Shown here: positions 34,023 through 43,883 of the stretch, in pieces | Layout of the letters: each line of letters starts with the position of its first letter | Numbering within the stretch: the stretch's first letter is position 1 | Assembly: GCA_003327455.1 (NCBI GenBank) | Contig: QOQU01000003.1 | Location: 124,001-188,000 of the forward strand | Direction of reading: 5' to 3' | Length of the DNA stretch: 64,000 nt | Origin: Anaerolineae bacterium | Lineage (GTDB): Bacteria > Chloroflexota > Anaerolineae > Anaerolineales > UBA4823 | The notes under the pieces: model-generated | Told to the model about the DNA's origin: nothing | Databases searched by the model: none | The model's input: only the letters and a program-made list of their open reading frames with translations | Program-made: the position numbers and the translations under genes

Positions 34023-35444
34023 ATGGCTGGTAAGTGGTTGCGTTGGTTATTCTTGATGTGCATACTGGCAGTGCCAGTACTATCGGTAAGAGCGCAAAGC
34101 TCGGCAGAACGGGCAACGTATGTCGTGCAGGCTGGTGACTCGTTGTGGAGTATAGCCCAACGCTTTCGAGTCTCTGTTACTGAACTGGTTGCTGTGAACA
34201 ACCTCCAAAACCCTAACCAGCTTATGGCGGGAATGGAATTAACGATACCGGCAGTAGAAGGTTTTTCTGGGAGGTTGACAAGCCTGCCCTTGAACTATTG
34301 GGAAAATTTGAGCTGGATTAGTCGCAAATACCAGATTCCGATTGAGTTAGTGATCCGGCTGAACCACATTGTTACTCCCAATGAATTGTATGTTGGGGCG
34401 TCGTTGGTCTTGCCTGAAGAGCAGGTAGCGACGCCTTCCTCATCCTGTTATGTTCTGTCTGAAGATCTCTCGCCGTTGGAATTTGCAATTCTCAGCCAAT
34501 CTAATCCATGGCAACTGGTTGCCCAAAATGCGCTTACGCAGACTATCCAACTCCTGCCAGGCGAACCCTATCGCGGACTGGATGAAGTTGAAAAAACTAA
34601 TGAAGCGTTGAGTGCCCTTACCTGTCCTTTTACCGAAATCAGTTTTTCCCCACAGCGCTTTTTACAGGGAAAAACCGCCGCAATCCGCCTGAAGGCCAAA
34701 GCAGGTTTGAATCTTCAGGCTACCTTTATGGATCGAACCATTCCTTTTATGGAAGAGACGGCAGGAGAATATGTGTTATTGGTGGGAGTTCATGCCATGG
34801 CACAGCCGGGAATATATCCTTTTGAAGTTCGAGAGGTTTCCGCAGAGACATCCCATTTTATGGTCTCTCAGATGGTGAATGTTGGCAGGGTCGATTATCC
34901 ATATGATAACCCGCTCAGCGTCGATCCGGAAACCATCGATCCTTCAGTGACTGAACCAGAAAATGAATTGTGGGCTTCTTACGCCCAAGACTTTACACCG
35001 CAGAAATACTGGCAAGGCGAGTTTGTCTTTCCTTCGCCACTATCAAAGGATTATTGCCTGACTTCCGGTGATTGCTGGTCTTCTCGCTTTGGGAATCGCC
35101 GTTCGTATAATGGCAGCACTTACGACTACTTTCACACCGGTTTGGACATCGTCGGCAAAGAAGGGGTTGAAATCTATGCTCCAGCGGATGGAGTGGTGGT
35201 TTTTGCCGGACCTTTAACGGTGCGTGGAAATGCAACCATGATTGATCACGGCTGGGGAGTTTATACCGGATACTATCATCAAAAGGAAATCTACGTTCAG
35301 GTAGGAGACCGCGTTCAGGCCGGACAATTGATTGGTTTGGTAGGCTCCACTGGTCGTTCGCAAGGACCTCACCTCCATTTTGAAGTCTGGGTAAATGGCG
35401 TGCAGGTTGATCCGCTGGACTGGCTCAGTCAAACCTACCCCTGA
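34023..35444 (+). CDS. Secreted LysM and M23-family peptidoglycan hydrolase
   Basis: A 473-aa exported cell-wall enzyme. A signal peptide covers about residues 1-25 (hydrophobic LFLMCILAVPVLS, then an AQ cleavage site). Two LysM domains follow at about 30-78 (YVVQAGDSLWSIAQRF) and 85-135. The C-terminal 120 residues are the M23 (lysostaphin-like) endopeptidase: zinc ligands in HTGLDI and HLHFEVW, with a preceding His in GYYHQ. It probably cleaves peptide cross-links in peptidoglycan. It converges on the next gene with a 10-base overlap of the 3' ends. Confidence 0.92.
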   Translation: MAGKWLRWLFLMCILAVPVLSVRAQSSAERATYVVQAGDSLWSIAQRFRVSVTELVAVNNLQNPNQLMAGMELTIPAVEGFSGRLTSLPLNYWENLSWISRKYQIPIELVIRLNHIVTPNELYVGASLVLPEEQVATPSSSCYVLSEDLSPLEFAILSQSNPWQLVAQNALTQTIQLLPGEPYRGLDEVEKTNEALSALTCPFTEISFSPQRFLQGKTAAIRLKAKAGLNLQATFMDRTIPFMEETAGEYVLLVGVHAMAQPGIYPFEVREVSAETSHFMVSQMVNVGRVDYPYDNPLSVDPETIDPSVTEPENELWASYAQDFTPQKYWQGEFVFPSPLSKDYCLTSGDCWSSRFGNRRSYNGSTYDYFHTGLDIVGKEGVEIYAPADGVVVFAGPLTVRGNATMIDHGWGVYTGYYHQKEIYVQVGDRVQAGQLIGLVGSTGRSQGPHLHFEVWVNGVQVDPLDWLSQTYP

Positions 35445-35770
35445 ACCGGGGAGTCTGGGTCAAATCCTTCATCGGGTTGTTCGCTCTCGCTTTCTTCTAT
35501 TTGTGCCAGCAACGCTTCCAGGCATTCCTTTGCTTTGGGGAGATCTTTCGGGGCGACGATGATTTCAGATTCGGCCAGCTTGCCGACATTAACTGGATAA
35601 ATATGTTGTCCAACTGCTTCCTGTGAGAGATAGGCGGGGATCTGATTTTCCTGCAAAGTCTCTAAAATAAAGTTGCACAGAATCGGATTGTTCGAGCGAT
35701 AGAGGACAACCCCTCTCGATTGCTGTAAGATTTTTCTTAAAAAGTTGAGAAAGCGGAAAGATTGACTCAT
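35435..35770 (-). CDS. DUF2007-like protein
   Basis: A 111-aa protein. The central part (LYRSNNPILCNFILETLQENQIPAYL and SEIIVAPKDLPKAKECLEALL, each a partial stretch) resembles the small putative signal-transducing family DUF2007, which looks like a PII-type fold. The C-terminus is acidic. The frame extends to 35818, but the ATG at 35770 fits the family start and has TATACT only 6 nt upstream and no ribosome site, so the message is probably leaderless. It overlaps the peptidase gene by 10 bases, tail to tail. Confidence 0.68.
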   Translation of the reverse strand: MSQSFRFLNFLRKILQQSRGVVLYRSNNPILCNFILETLQENQIPAYLSQEAVGQHIYPVNVGKLAESEIIVAPKDLPKAKECLEALLAQIEESESEQPDEGFDPDSPVQG

Positions 35771-35776
35771 GGATAG

Positions 35777-35782
35777 AGTATA
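35777..35782 (-). promoter_or_regulatory. -10 box (TATACT) of a leaderless promoter
   Basis: TATACT on the minus strand ends 6 nt before the ATG at 35770, so the transcript should begin at the start codon. No Shine-Dalgarno sequence is present and the -35 is weak. Confidence 0.5.
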
Positions 35783-35843
35783 ATTAATTTTTGGAGAAAA
35801 CGAAAGGCAGATTGGCAATTAATTTAGATAAGGCAAGATAGAG

Positions 35844-37427
35844 ATGGTTATTGCGTCAACTACCCTAAAAGAGGATTATTGGGAACAGTTTGAACTGCGC
35901 GATCAGGACATTGAGTTTTTATACAATTATCTCTTAGAAAACGAAACTCCCTCAACAACAGCTGAATTACTCACTGTATTGGTAGAGGAACGCATCCGGC
36001 AAGAGAAGATCGCTCAGGAGTTTGAACGCAGTCAGGGATGTGAGCTCTATCTCCCAAAAGAGCGTTATCAGGAAGGACAACGTCTGGTTTTTCCTGCCTT
36101 CAGCTGGCGGAAGGGGACAGTGATCGGCGTCCGTCCTGGACGCAATCCGGATTTGGGTTCCTTCGAGGTCATTAAGGTCCAGTTCGATCAGGGTGAAACC
36201 CGTGAATTTGCAGCTGGCATAGAAAACCACCTTCTCAATCAACCACCCCAGGTCGAAGAGGACGAAGGGCAAATGGATAAACAGGCGGTTCTCGAGACGT
36301 ATGGAGACCTGCTCAGTCGGCGTCTGATCGAAGGTCTGCGAGACCATTCGGATTTTGTCCAGATTGCCGGAAAGTGGTTTCCGCGCGCCCTTCTGGTGGA
36401 TATTAACATCGGTCATCTAAATCTGGCTGAAGCTGTCCTGGACATGGCAGGAGGAGGACCGCTGCCCACGGCGAAACTTCTGGAACAGATCGAACTGCAG
36501 AGCAATGTCAATCCGAAACTGCTCGAGTTTTCGATGGATTATGCCTTACAGGAGGATGATCGCTTCGATGAAGTTGGAGCTGCCGGTGAGGTCCTATGGT
36601 TTCTCAAACGACTGGAGCCGGCCGCGGTTTTGAATCCTCCTTTACACCTACAATATTTTCCGCTTGAAGAGGATCGCTCGCTCTTTACCGATGAGATGCT
36701 CCGTTTGGAAGCGAGCTTGCAGGATGAATTGTCTCCACCACCTCAACGAGTTGCCAAAGTCGAGGAGGCTCAAATTACGTTGATTTATCCTCACTGGCGC
36801 GAGGGAACCTTGCCGTTGTCGGCGCAAACCCGCCTTCTCTTTCCTACCGCCTATGAAGCGCCACGCATACGCTTTACCATTGTGGATGGAGAGACCAATG
36901 AGCGCTTCCCGGCCTGGGTGGTACGTAGCCATGGCTACGTCTATGGGCTCAAAGAATGGTATGAGAAGCGGGGCTTGATGCCCGGAAGTTATGTAAAAGT
37001 GCAGCGCGGCAAGAAAGCAGGTGAAGTTATTCTAACCCGACTGGCTCGCCGGCCCGGGCGTGAATGGGTGCGTACAGTTCTGGTGGGTTCGGATGGTGGA
37101 ATCGTCTTTGCAATGTTAAAACATAATGTGACCGCCCAATTCGACGAACGCATGGCGATTATGGTGCCGGATGTCGAAGGTGTAGATGAAGCCTGGGAAA
37201 AGAACCTGCGCGAGCGGGTCCCCTTTGAGAAGACGGTTGTCAGCATGTTGCGGGAATTGTCGAAATTAAATCCTCAAGGACATGCACATGCCAGTGAGCT
37301 TTATGCTGCGGTGAATATTCTGCGTCGCTGTCCGCCTGGCCCGATCCTTTCCCTTTTGAACTCACGCCCGTGGTTTGTGCATGTCGGCGATCAGCACTAT
37401 CGCTATACTGAAAGCGATGAGAATTGA
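35844..37427 (+). CDS. Large conserved-looking protein of unknown function
   Basis: A 527-aa soluble, acidic protein that I do not recognise. Residues about 70-110 look like a small beta-barrel (QRLVFPAFSWRKGTVIGVRPG). The middle is helical and Glu-rich. Around residues 330-400 a second beta-rich region reads RFPAWVVRSHGYVYGLKEWY. The last 60 residues (MLRELSKLNPQGHAHASELY region) look like a winged-helix or HARE-HTH-type module. No signal peptide or membrane segment is present. Its stop is 17 bases before the start of the next gene, also unknown, so they likely work together. A nucleic-acid role is only a guess from the folds. Confidence 0.72.
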   Translation: MVIASTTLKEDYWEQFELRDQDIEFLYNYLLENETPSTTAELLTVLVEERIRQEKIAQEFERSQGCELYLPKERYQEGQRLVFPAFSWRKGTVIGVRPGRNPDLGSFEVIKVQFDQGETREFAAGIENHLLNQPPQVEEDEGQMDKQAVLETYGDLLSRRLIEGLRDHSDFVQIAGKWFPRALLVDINIGHLNLAEAVLDMAGGGPLPTAKLLEQIELQSNVNPKLLEFSMDYALQEDDRFDEVGAAGEVLWFLKRLEPAAVLNPPLHLQYFPLEEDRSLFTDEMLRLEASLQDELSPPPQRVAKVEEAQITLIYPHWREGTLPLSAQTRLLFPTAYEAPRIRFTIVDGETNERFPAWVVRSHGYVYGLKEWYEKRGLMPGSYVKVQRGKKAGEVILTRLARRPGREWVRTVLVGSDGGIVFAMLKHNVTAQFDERMAIMVPDVEGVDEAWEKNLRERVPFEKTVVSMLRELSKLNPQGHAHASELYAAVNILRRCPPGPILSLLNSRPWFVHVGDQHYRYTESDEN

Positions 37428-37444
37428 TTTGGGGAGGTAGTAAA

Positions 37445-37882
37445 TTGGTCGATCTCAAACGTCCTTTGATCTCGAAACCTACCCTTCAGACTCGCTTTCA
37501 TATTGATTACGAGTGGTGGCAGCAAAATGACCGTGACTGGCATGTTTATCTGTATAACATTTTGTGCCCGGAACATCAGAAGCTCTTCAGCGAGGGAATT
37601 GCGAATGAGGTGTTAGATTGGGTTGACCCTCAAACCGCCGAAGTACAACCGGTCAATGGCTTACAGCACGTATTGATCGAACACTGTGCCAAACAACCGG
37701 AATTCCTGGCGCCGGGCACCCCGCTCGTGGACTTGATCTTTCGGGTTTTCCTGGCGAATGGGAATACGCCCCTTAACCCAATTGAATTGAGCGAACGTCT
37801 GGGAAAACCCGCTCAAACGATATTGAGTGTCTTATCGGGAAGCCGTGTCTATCGTGGTTTGCGCCCGGTGATAGAATCGTGA
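37445..37882 (+). CDS. Small protein of unknown function paired with the preceding gene
   Basis: A 145-aa protein with no family I can name. The TTG at 37445 has GGGGAGG 8 bases upstream and is the best start; a TTG at 37424 would place the ribosome site inside the gene. The N-terminal half is rich in Trp, Tyr and His (IDYEWWQQNDRDWHVYLY). The C-terminal half (NPIELSERLGKPAQTILSVLSG) looks like a helix-turn-helix. It follows the 527-aa gene and precedes tRNA-Arg by 52 bases. Confidence 0.65.
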   Translation: MVDLKRPLISKPTLQTRFHIDYEWWQQNDRDWHVYLYNILCPEHQKLFSEGIANEVLDWVDPQTAEVQPVNGLQHVLIEHCAKQPEFLAPGTPLVDLIFRVFLANGNTPLNPIELSERLGKPAQTILSVLSGSRVYRGLRPVIES

Positions 37883-37934
37883 AAATCAATGTGGCGATAC
37901 TCCGCATCTTACCCCCCATATATAGGCGCAAAAA

Positions 37935-38007
37935 GCCCCAGTAGCTCAATGGACAGAGCAGTAGCCTTCTAAGCTAACGGTTGTGGGTTCGAATCCCGCC
38001 TGGGGCG
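37935..38007 (+). tRNA. tRNA-Arg (anticodon TCT)
   Basis: A 73-nt cloverleaf. The acceptor stem is GCCCCAG with CTGGGGC, the discriminator base is G, and the T arm has GTTCGAATCC. The anticodon loop CTTCTAA gives anticodon TCT, decoding AGA. CCA is not encoded. One mismatch (G-A) lies at the top of the anticodon stem. It is a single tRNA gene with no sign of an integrated element beside it. Confidence 0.92.
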
Positions 38008-38074
38008 CTGGCAGACAGCAATTCGTTTGCTGCATGGCATCACAATACTTATTGTTATCAAAGGATGGTGTCAA

Positions 38075-38599
38075 ATGGCTACAGAAAGAAAAGGACTCCT
38101 GAAGTTTCAAGAGAATGAGGTTACGGTTGTTGGTGATGATCTGAAAATCGGTGATAAAGCGCCAGATTTTCTGGTGCATACCATGGAATTGAAATCCTTG
38201 CGTGGCATCGGCGATACGCAAGGAAAAGTTCGTATTCTTGGCTCGTTGCCCAGTTTGAACACTTCAGTTTGTGACCGCGAAACCCGCCGATTTAATGAAG
38301 AAGCCAGTAAGCTGGGGGATGGAGTGGTAATCGAGATGATCAGTATGGATCTACCGTTTACCCTGAAGAACTGGTGCGGTGCGGCTGGGGTGGAACGTGT
38401 TCTGACGTTATCCGATCACATGACAGGGGAATTTGGTGAGAAGTACGGGGTATTGATCAAAGAACTGCGTATCTTACGGCGAGCGATCTTTGTGGTCGAT
38501 CGCAACGATGTCCTGACATATGTTGCCTATATGCCCGCACTTGGGGATGAACCGGATTATGAGGCCGTCTTAGCCGCGGCAAGGGCGGCGCTTGGTTAA
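38075..38599 (+). CDS. tpx: Thiol peroxidase (Tpx)
   Basis: Atypical 2-Cys peroxiredoxin that reduces hydroperoxides with thioredoxin; 174 aa. The peroxidatic Cys66 is in PSLNTSVCDRET and the resolving Cys101 in NWCGAAGVERV, at the Tpx spacing. The frame opens at 38027, but the ATG at 38075 fits the family length and has AAGGA upstream. The next gene is a small heat-shock protein and then lon, so the neighbourhood looks like stress defence. Confidence 0.93.
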   Translation: MATERKGLLKFQENEVTVVGDDLKIGDKAPDFLVHTMELKSLRGIGDTQGKVRILGSLPSLNTSVCDRETRRFNEEASKLGDGVVIEMISMDLPFTLKNWCGAAGVERVLTLSDHMTGEFGEKYGVLIKELRILRRAIFVVDRNDVLTYVAYMPALGDEPDYEAVLAAARAALG

Positions 38600-38635
38600 T
38601 CGCTGTTTGTCGTTTGGGTTGATGGAGGGCGTTAC

Positions 38636-39061
38636 ATGTTGGAATTGCGTTTGAAGTCGAGCCTCTCGAGGCCAGGTGTCTATATTCTGGAAAGCTTTCA
38701 GCAGTTAGGGGAAGGGTTGCCTCATTGGCATCTGATGGTGCGGCCGCATATCTGGCGGCCACCAACGGATGTCTATGAGACCGAAGATTCCCTCATTGTG
38801 AGAATCGAAATCGCCGGGATGCATGAGGACGACTTCACGATTTTACTGGATGGAAAATATCTATCGGTGCGTGGTTTACGGGTTGATACCCCTGAACGCC
38901 GCGCCTATCACCAGATGGAGATTCGTTTTGGTGAGTTTGTCAGTGATGTGGAGTTGCCATTTGCCGTAGATGCGGAAAAAATTGAGGCCGTCTATCAGGC
39001 GGGCTTCTTGCGAATCACTTTACCCAAGAAGGCTCCACAGCACATCCCGATTCGGAAATGA
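38636..39061 (+). CDS. Small heat-shock protein, Hsp20/alpha-crystallin family
   Basis: ATP-independent chaperone that holds unfolding proteins; 141 aa. The alpha-crystallin domain spans about residues 40-135: PPTDVYETEDSLIVRIEIAG near its start and GFLRITLPK near its end, with a short PIRK tail in place of the usual IxI motif. GGAGG precedes the ATG. It lies between tpx and lon on the same strand. No HrcA/CIRCE-type palindrome is seen upstream. Confidence 0.92.
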   Translation: MLELRLKSSLSRPGVYILESFQQLGEGLPHWHLMVRPHIWRPPTDVYETEDSLIVRIEIAGMHEDDFTILLDGKYLSVRGLRVDTPERRAYHQMEIRFGEFVSDVELPFAVDAEKIEAVYQAGFLRITLPKKAPQHIPIRK

Positions 39062-39116
39062 AGAGCATTTTCGATAGGAACCGTTTATTTGGGGTTGAAA
39101 TTTTGAAAAGGAGCAC

Positions 39117-41795
39117 ATGTCTGCAACACGTTGGTTAACCGATATGATGGAATTACTCGGCTATTTCGACAGCGACGAAATTTTCTTTAACGAAGTTATT
39201 TTGCCGCCGGGTTCCGGGAATGGAGAGAAAGATGAACCCTCATCGACAACGCCGCTAAACGAGGAAGCCAAACCAGAAGGGGATATTCCGGAAATCCTGC
39301 CTATCTTACCTCTCAGAGGTTTGGTTGTCTACCCTCAAACGGTTGTTCCGTTAACCATTGGGCAGCCCCGCTCGATTCGTCTGGTGGATGATGTCGTAAC
39401 TTCTGAACAGCGCATGATTGGCCTGGTGGCATCGAAAAATCCAGAACTGGAACAACCGAATCCACCCGATTTGTACGAATATGGAACCGCTGCCATAGTT
39501 CATCGATTATTCCGGGCTCCGGATGGCACCATCCGCCTTGTTGTGCAAGGGATCTCGCGCTTTCGTACAGTGGAGTACGTCCAGGAAGAACCCTACTTGA
39601 AGGCGCGCATTGAACTGCGTCCGGAGATTGTCGAAGAAGGCACCGAAATCGAAGCCTTGGCGCGCAATGCTCGTTCTCAGTTTGAACACATTGCCGAGAT
39701 GATCCCCTCTATCCCGCGCGAACTGGTCGCAGCGGTTCTGTCGCTGGAAGACCCCCTTCAAATCGTTTACACGATATCCAATTTCCAGCGCATGGACTTA
39801 AGTGATGCCGAAGCCATTTTGGAACTCGATTCCGTTTCCCAAAAACTGCACAAACTGGTAGGAATCCTGGCGCGGGAAATTGAAGTCCTGGAGATTGGAC
39901 AGAAGATTCAGAATGAAGCCCGCTCTGAAATTGAAAAAGTGCAGCGAGAATACTTCCTGCGTGAGCAGTTAAAAGCGATCCAGAAGGAATTAGGCGAAGC
40001 TGATGAACAGCAGCAGGAGGTGGAGGAATTTCGACAGAAAATCGAAGCGGCGAAAATGCCCGAAGAGGCAGAGAAACAAGCCCGTCGAGAACTGGATCGT
40101 CTGGCGCGCTTGCCAACTGCAGCTGCCGAATATGGCGTGATCCGCACCTATTTAGACTGGCTGGTTAGCCTGCCATGGTCTGTAACCACCGAAGATAATC
40201 TGGATATCGCCCACGCCCGTCAGGTCCTCGATCAGGATCATTATGGGTTGGAGGACATCAAAGAACGCATCTTGGAATATCTGGCGGTGCGCAAACGTCG
40301 TCTGGAACGAGCGGCGGAGGAAAATGAGCGCGCAGCAAAGGATGCGACTGAGAGCGAGGAAAAAGATGAAATCCGCCGTGTGCGCGAGGGCGCAATCTTG
40401 TGCTTCGTCGGGCCTCCCGGCGTTGGCAAAACATCGCTCGGGCGTTCGATTGCACGGGCGATGGGACGCAAATTTGTGCGCATTTCCCTCGGTGGCATGC
40501 GCGATGAAGCGGAAATCCGCGGTCATCGGCGTACGTATATTGGTGCAATGCCTGGACGGATCATTCAAGCCCTGCGTCGGGTCGAATCACGCAACCCGGT
40601 TTTTATGTTGGATGAAGTGGATAAGCTGGTGTTTGATTTTCATGGCGATCCGGCTTCTGCTCTCCTGGAAGTTTTAGATCCAGAACAAAATTATGAGTTT
40701 CGTGACCACTATCTGGAGGTACCCTTCGATCTCTCTCAGGTTCTGTTTATCACTACTGCAAACACCCTTGAAACCATCCCGGGTCCCTTGCGTGATCGGA
40801 TGGAGGTTATTCAACTCTCCGGGTACACCGATAAAGAAAAGATCGCCATTGCCCGCCATTACTTGATCCCACGCCAGATCAAAGAAAATGGCTTGAGTCC
40901 GGAAGAAATTTCCTTTACCGATGATGCCCTGGAGAAAATTATTCGCTCCTATACCAGAGAAGCCGGGGTACGCAATTTAGAACGCGAGATCGGGGCTGTT
41001 TGCCGCAAGGTGGTCACCCGTATTTCTGAAGGAAAAGAAACTTCCGTCGAAGTGACTGCTGAGCGAGTTAAGGAATTTTTGGGACGCGAAAAATATTTTG
41101 ATATGGAGGAGATCGCTGAACGCACTTCGATCCCGGGTGTTGCCACCGGGTTGGCATGGACACCTGTGGGGGGCGACATCCTGTTTATCGAAGCTACCTC
41201 TATGCCTGGTTCAAAAGGCTTTCAGTTGACTGGTTCCCTGGGCAATGTGATGCAAGAATCTGCCCGGGCTGCCTTATCCTTTGTTCGCTCGCGAGCCCAG
41301 GATTATGGCATTGACCCGAAAATATTTGAAAAGATTGATATTCACCTGCATATTCCTTCAGGAGCGCAACCAAAAGATGGCCCATCGGCGGGGGTTACCA
41401 TCGCAACCGCTTTGGTTTCCTTGCTGACGCATAAACCTGTGCGTCCTGACCTTGCCATGACCGGTGAAATTACTCTGCGGGGTCAGGTCCTGCCAGTTGG
41501 TGGCATCAAAGAAAAGGTATTGGCTGCTCATCGCTCGTGCTTAAAGACCGTGATTTTGCCCTCAAAAAACAAACCCGATTTAGAAGATTTACCCGAGGAA
41601 GTGCGGGAAACAATCCATTTCATCTTTGTGGATACCGTTGACGATGTCCTGAAAGCAGCTTTGGACTTACCGATTGGAGAACAAAAGCAGGAGCCAAGCA
41701 ATAACGGGAAAGAAGAGCGGCCAAAGACAAGGCGAACCTCGCGTAAGGGAAAGGAAACCAAAGAACATGTCGTCGCCCAAAGTAGTCCTGATTGA
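39117..41795 (+). CDS. lon: ATP-dependent Lon protease
   Basis: AAA+ serine protease that clears damaged and regulatory proteins; 892 aa. It has an N-terminal LON substrate domain ([19 protein letters not shown], after a 50-residue acidic leader), a central coiled coil, Walker [10 protein letters not shown] and Walker B. The catalytic Ser is in [11 protein letters not shown] and the Lys in [11 protein letters not shown]. The extra N-terminus and a charged Lys/Arg/Glu tail of about 38 residues make it longer than the E. coli enzyme. The start has AAAAGGAG upstream. Its last 29 bases overlap the next gene. Confidence 0.96.
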   Translation: MSATRWLTDMMELLGYFDSDEIFFNEVILPPGSGNGEKDEPSSTTPLNEEAKPEGDIPEILPILPLRGLVVYPQTVVPLTIGQPRSIRLVDDVVTSEQRMIGLVASKNPELEQPNPPDLYEYGTAAIVHRLFRAPDGTIRLVVQGISRFRTVEYVQEEPYLKARIELRPEIVEEGTEIEALARNARSQFEHIAEMIPSIPRELVAAVLSLEDPLQIVYTISNFQRMDLSDAEAILELDSVSQKLHKLVGILAREIEVLEIGQKIQNEARSEIEKVQREYFLREQLKAIQKELGEADEQQQEVEEFRQKIEAAKMPEEAEKQARRELDRLARLPTAAAEYGVIRTYLDWLVSLPWSVTTEDNLDIAHARQVLDQDHYGLEDIKERILEYLAVRKRRLERAAEENERAAKDATESEEKDEIRRVREGAILCFVGPPGVGKTSLGRSIARAMGRKFVRISLGGMRDEAEIRGHRRTYIGAMPGRIIQALRRVESRNPVFMLDEVDKLVFDFHGDPASALLEVLDPEQNYEFRDHYLEVPFDLSQVLFITTANTLETIPGPLRDRMEVIQLSGYTDKEKIAIARHYLIPRQIKENGLSPEEISFTDDALEKIIRSYTREAGVRNLEREIGAVCRKVVTRISEGKETSVEVTAERVKEFLGREKYFDMEEIAERTSIPGVATGLAWTPVGGDILFIEATSMPGSKGFQLTGSLGNVMQESARAALSFVRSRAQDYGIDPKIFEKIDIHLHIPSGAQPKDGPSAGVTIATALVSLLTHKPVRPDLAMTGEITLRGQVLPVGGIKEKVLAAHRSCLKTVILPSKNKPDLEDLPEEVRETIHFIFVDTVDDVLKAALDLPIGEQKQEPSNNGKEERPKTRRTSRKGKETKEHVVAQSSPD

Positions 41796-42135
41796 AGATG
41801 ATGAAACCATGCGCACGCTTTTAGGAGAGTTGTTGCGCATGGAAGGTTATCATGTGGTGTCTTTGGGCTCGATTGAGCCCGAAGACACTGTTTTGAGTCA
41901 ATTGATCGAGCAGAAACCTGACCTGGTCTTTCTTGACGTCAATATTCATGGTCGAAATACCTTCACTTTTGTGCGTAAATTGCGTTCAAAAAGGGAACAG
42001 GTTCGGGTGCTGATGTCATCGGGTATGCCATTAGAATCAGAAAGTATAGATGTAGGAGCAGATGGTTTCTTATTGAAGCCCTTCATGCCCGATGAATTAT
42101 TGAGTAAAGTCCATCATTTACTGGGAAGTGAATAA
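41767..42135 (+). CDS. Single-domain response regulator overlapping lon
   Basis: A 122-aa receiver domain. The acidic pair is in LIEDDET, the phosphoacceptor Asp in [10 protein letters not shown], Ser in MSSG and Lys in LLKPFMP. No output domain is present. The ATG at 41767 lies within the end of lon, 29 bases of overlap in another frame. The ribosome site is AAGGAAA. This suggests translational coupling with the protease. No sensor kinase is adjacent. Confidence 0.88.
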   Translation: MSSPKVVLIEDDETMRTLLGELLRMEGYHVVSLGSIEPEDTVLSQLIEQKPDLVFLDVNIHGRNTFTFVRKLRSKREQVRVLMSSGMPLESESIDVGADGFLLKPFMPDELLSKVHHLLGSE

Positions 42136-42140
42136 TTTCT

Positions 42141-43883
42141 GTGGTCAAGAAACGTCCTTCCGCCACCCTGCAGTGGCGCACAATGGATTTACATATCCAT
42201 ACGCCAGCTTCCAGTGACTACCAACAAATGGAAGTCACTTTTCTGGATATTCTTCAACGCGCCGAAGCGCGTGGATTGGATATCATTGCTCTTACGGATC
42301 ACAACACGGTTGCCGGTTATCGCCGTCTTGAGGAAGAGATTGAGCAGCTGGAGTTACTTGAACGATTAAACCGACTGCTACCTGATGAAAAAGAGCGCCT
42401 GGCTGAATATCGGCGATTAAGAGAAAAAATCCTGATCCTTCCAGGCTTTGAATTCACTGCCACATTTGGTTTTCATATTTTAGCGATTTTCTCGCCTCAA
42501 AAATCTAGTCGGGAGATTGAACATCTGCTTTTGGATTTGCGGATACCCCCTGACCAACTGGATGCAGGTTCGGCGGCAGTCGGAGCAACAACCGATGTGC
42601 TGACGGCTTATCGCTTGATTCGCCAGGCGGGTGGAATTGTCATTGCAGCCCATGCGAACTCGAGCAATGGCGTGGCTATGCGCGGCTTTCCACTGGGTGG
42701 GCAGACCAAAATTGCTTATACTCAAGATGAAAATCTGCATGCACTGGAAGTGACCGACCTGGAAAACAAGAGCCGCAATTCCACGGCGGCTTTCTTTAAC
42801 GGCAGCAAACCTGAATATCCCAGGCGGATGCATTGCATCCAGGGCTCTGATGCCCATCGTTTGACCATGGATCCCCAGAGAAAAAAGCATCTGGGCGTAG
42901 GTGACCGCCCGACTGAAGTCTTTATCCCAGAAGTCAGCTTTGAGGCTCTTAAGGAATTATTTGAAAGCAAAGATTTCACTCGCACCCGCCCGCGCAGGGT
43001 GACCGAAGAACCGCCCTATGACCTGATTCGCAGTTTGCAGGAAGAGGGACCGAATATCATTCAAGACTTTTACGAAACCTTTGAAACCCGGGGAGGAAAA
43101 CTCAATAGCATCCTTGCGGATGTGTGTGCCTTTGCCAACACCAACGGTGGCACTCTTTATCTCGGCGTGGGGCGTGACATTCGTAAGCCCATTGCCGGTC
43201 TGGCGGATAGCGAAGCGGTGATGCAGATTTTAGAACGAGAAATCAGCAAACGCATCAATCCTCCGCTGCAATTTACGCTGGACACGATCGAGAGTGGCAA
43301 TAAGAAGATTGTGCGGGTATTTGTGCCGCGTGGTGATGAACCACCGTACGCCCTTGACGAAAATAAAATTTATGTCCGTTTTGAGGGGGAGACAGGGCTG
43401 GCAGTGCGCGATGAGATCGTTAACCTGGTCAAGCGAGGTTTGCAATTGACCCCTTCTCTCTCACCTGAAATCACTGAGCTATCTGACCAGGATGCGGAGG
43501 GGGCACCACCGCTCGAGCCGTCTGGTGAAGAGGAATCACCGCCTCGAACAGGCGTGGAAGTGGTGGCAATGAGCGAGCGCGGTGGTCAGCGCCTTTATAC
43601 CTTGCGGGATTTGAGAAACGGAAATGTGGTTCACAATGTCACTTCGAAATCTGCCCGCAGGTTGTGGCAGTATGCCATAGAAAGGTATTCGAAACTACCG
43701 AAAGACCCAAATGAAATTCACTGGATGGGCAATTTAGGCTTGCTGACAAAACGAGGAAAGCGTGGTCAATACCGCTATGACCTGGTATCTCGCTCTACGG
43801 AAGGCTTTCGTTGGTTTTTTGGTGTAACCGACGATGGCCTTCACGGTAAATGGCGCAGGTTGGTGGGACAAGAAGATGAGTGA
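42141..43883 (+). CDS. PHP-domain phosphoesterase fused to an AlbA_2-type domain
   Basis: A 580-aa protein joining two modules. Residues 1 to about 290 are a PHP phosphoesterase: metal ligands in [25 protein letters not shown] and GSDAH. Residues about 305-430 are an AlbA_2 (Schlafen-type, formerly AAA_4) domain: [16 protein letters not shown] and [11 protein letters not shown]. The last 150 residues are unassigned. PHP domains hydrolyse phosphate esters (histidinol phosphate, DNA 3' ends); AlbA_2 domains are often with nucleic-acid or regulatory helix-turn-helix proteins. The start is GTG at 42141. The substrate is unknown. It overlaps the next GNAT gene by 8 bases. Confidence 0.8.
   Translation: MVKKRPSATLQWRTMDLHIHTPASSDYQQMEVTFLDILQRAEARGLDIIALTDHNTVAGYRRLEEEIEQLELLERLNRLLPDEKERLAEYRRLREKILILPGFEFTATFGFHILAIFSPQKSSREIEHLLLDLRIPPDQLDAGSAAVGATTDVLTAYRLIRQAGGIVIAAHANSSNGVAMRGFPLGGQTKIAYTQDENLHALEVTDLENKSRNSTAAFFNGSKPEYPRRMHCIQGSDAHRLTMDPQRKKHLGVGDRPTEVFIPEVSFEALKELFESKDFTRTRPRRVTEEPPYDLIRSLQEEGPNIIQDFYETFETRGGKLNSILADVCAFANTNGGTLYLGVGRDIRKPIAGLADSEAVMQILEREISKRINPPLQFTLDTIESGNKKIVRVFVPRGDEPPYALDENKIYVRFEGETGLAVRDEIVNLVKRGLQLTPSLSPEITELSDQDAEGAPPLEPSGEEESPPRTGVEVVAMSERGGQRLYTLRDLRNGNVVHNVTSKSARRLWQYAIERYSKLPKDPNEIHWMGNLGLLTKRGKRGQYRYDLVSRSTEGFRWFFGVTDDGLHGKWRRLVGQEDE

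Noticed and set aside
38014-38034. Small hairpin (CAGCAA/TTGCTG) after tRNA-Arg as a terminator
   Set aside because: The stem has only six pairs and no T run follows, so it does not meet the usual pattern.
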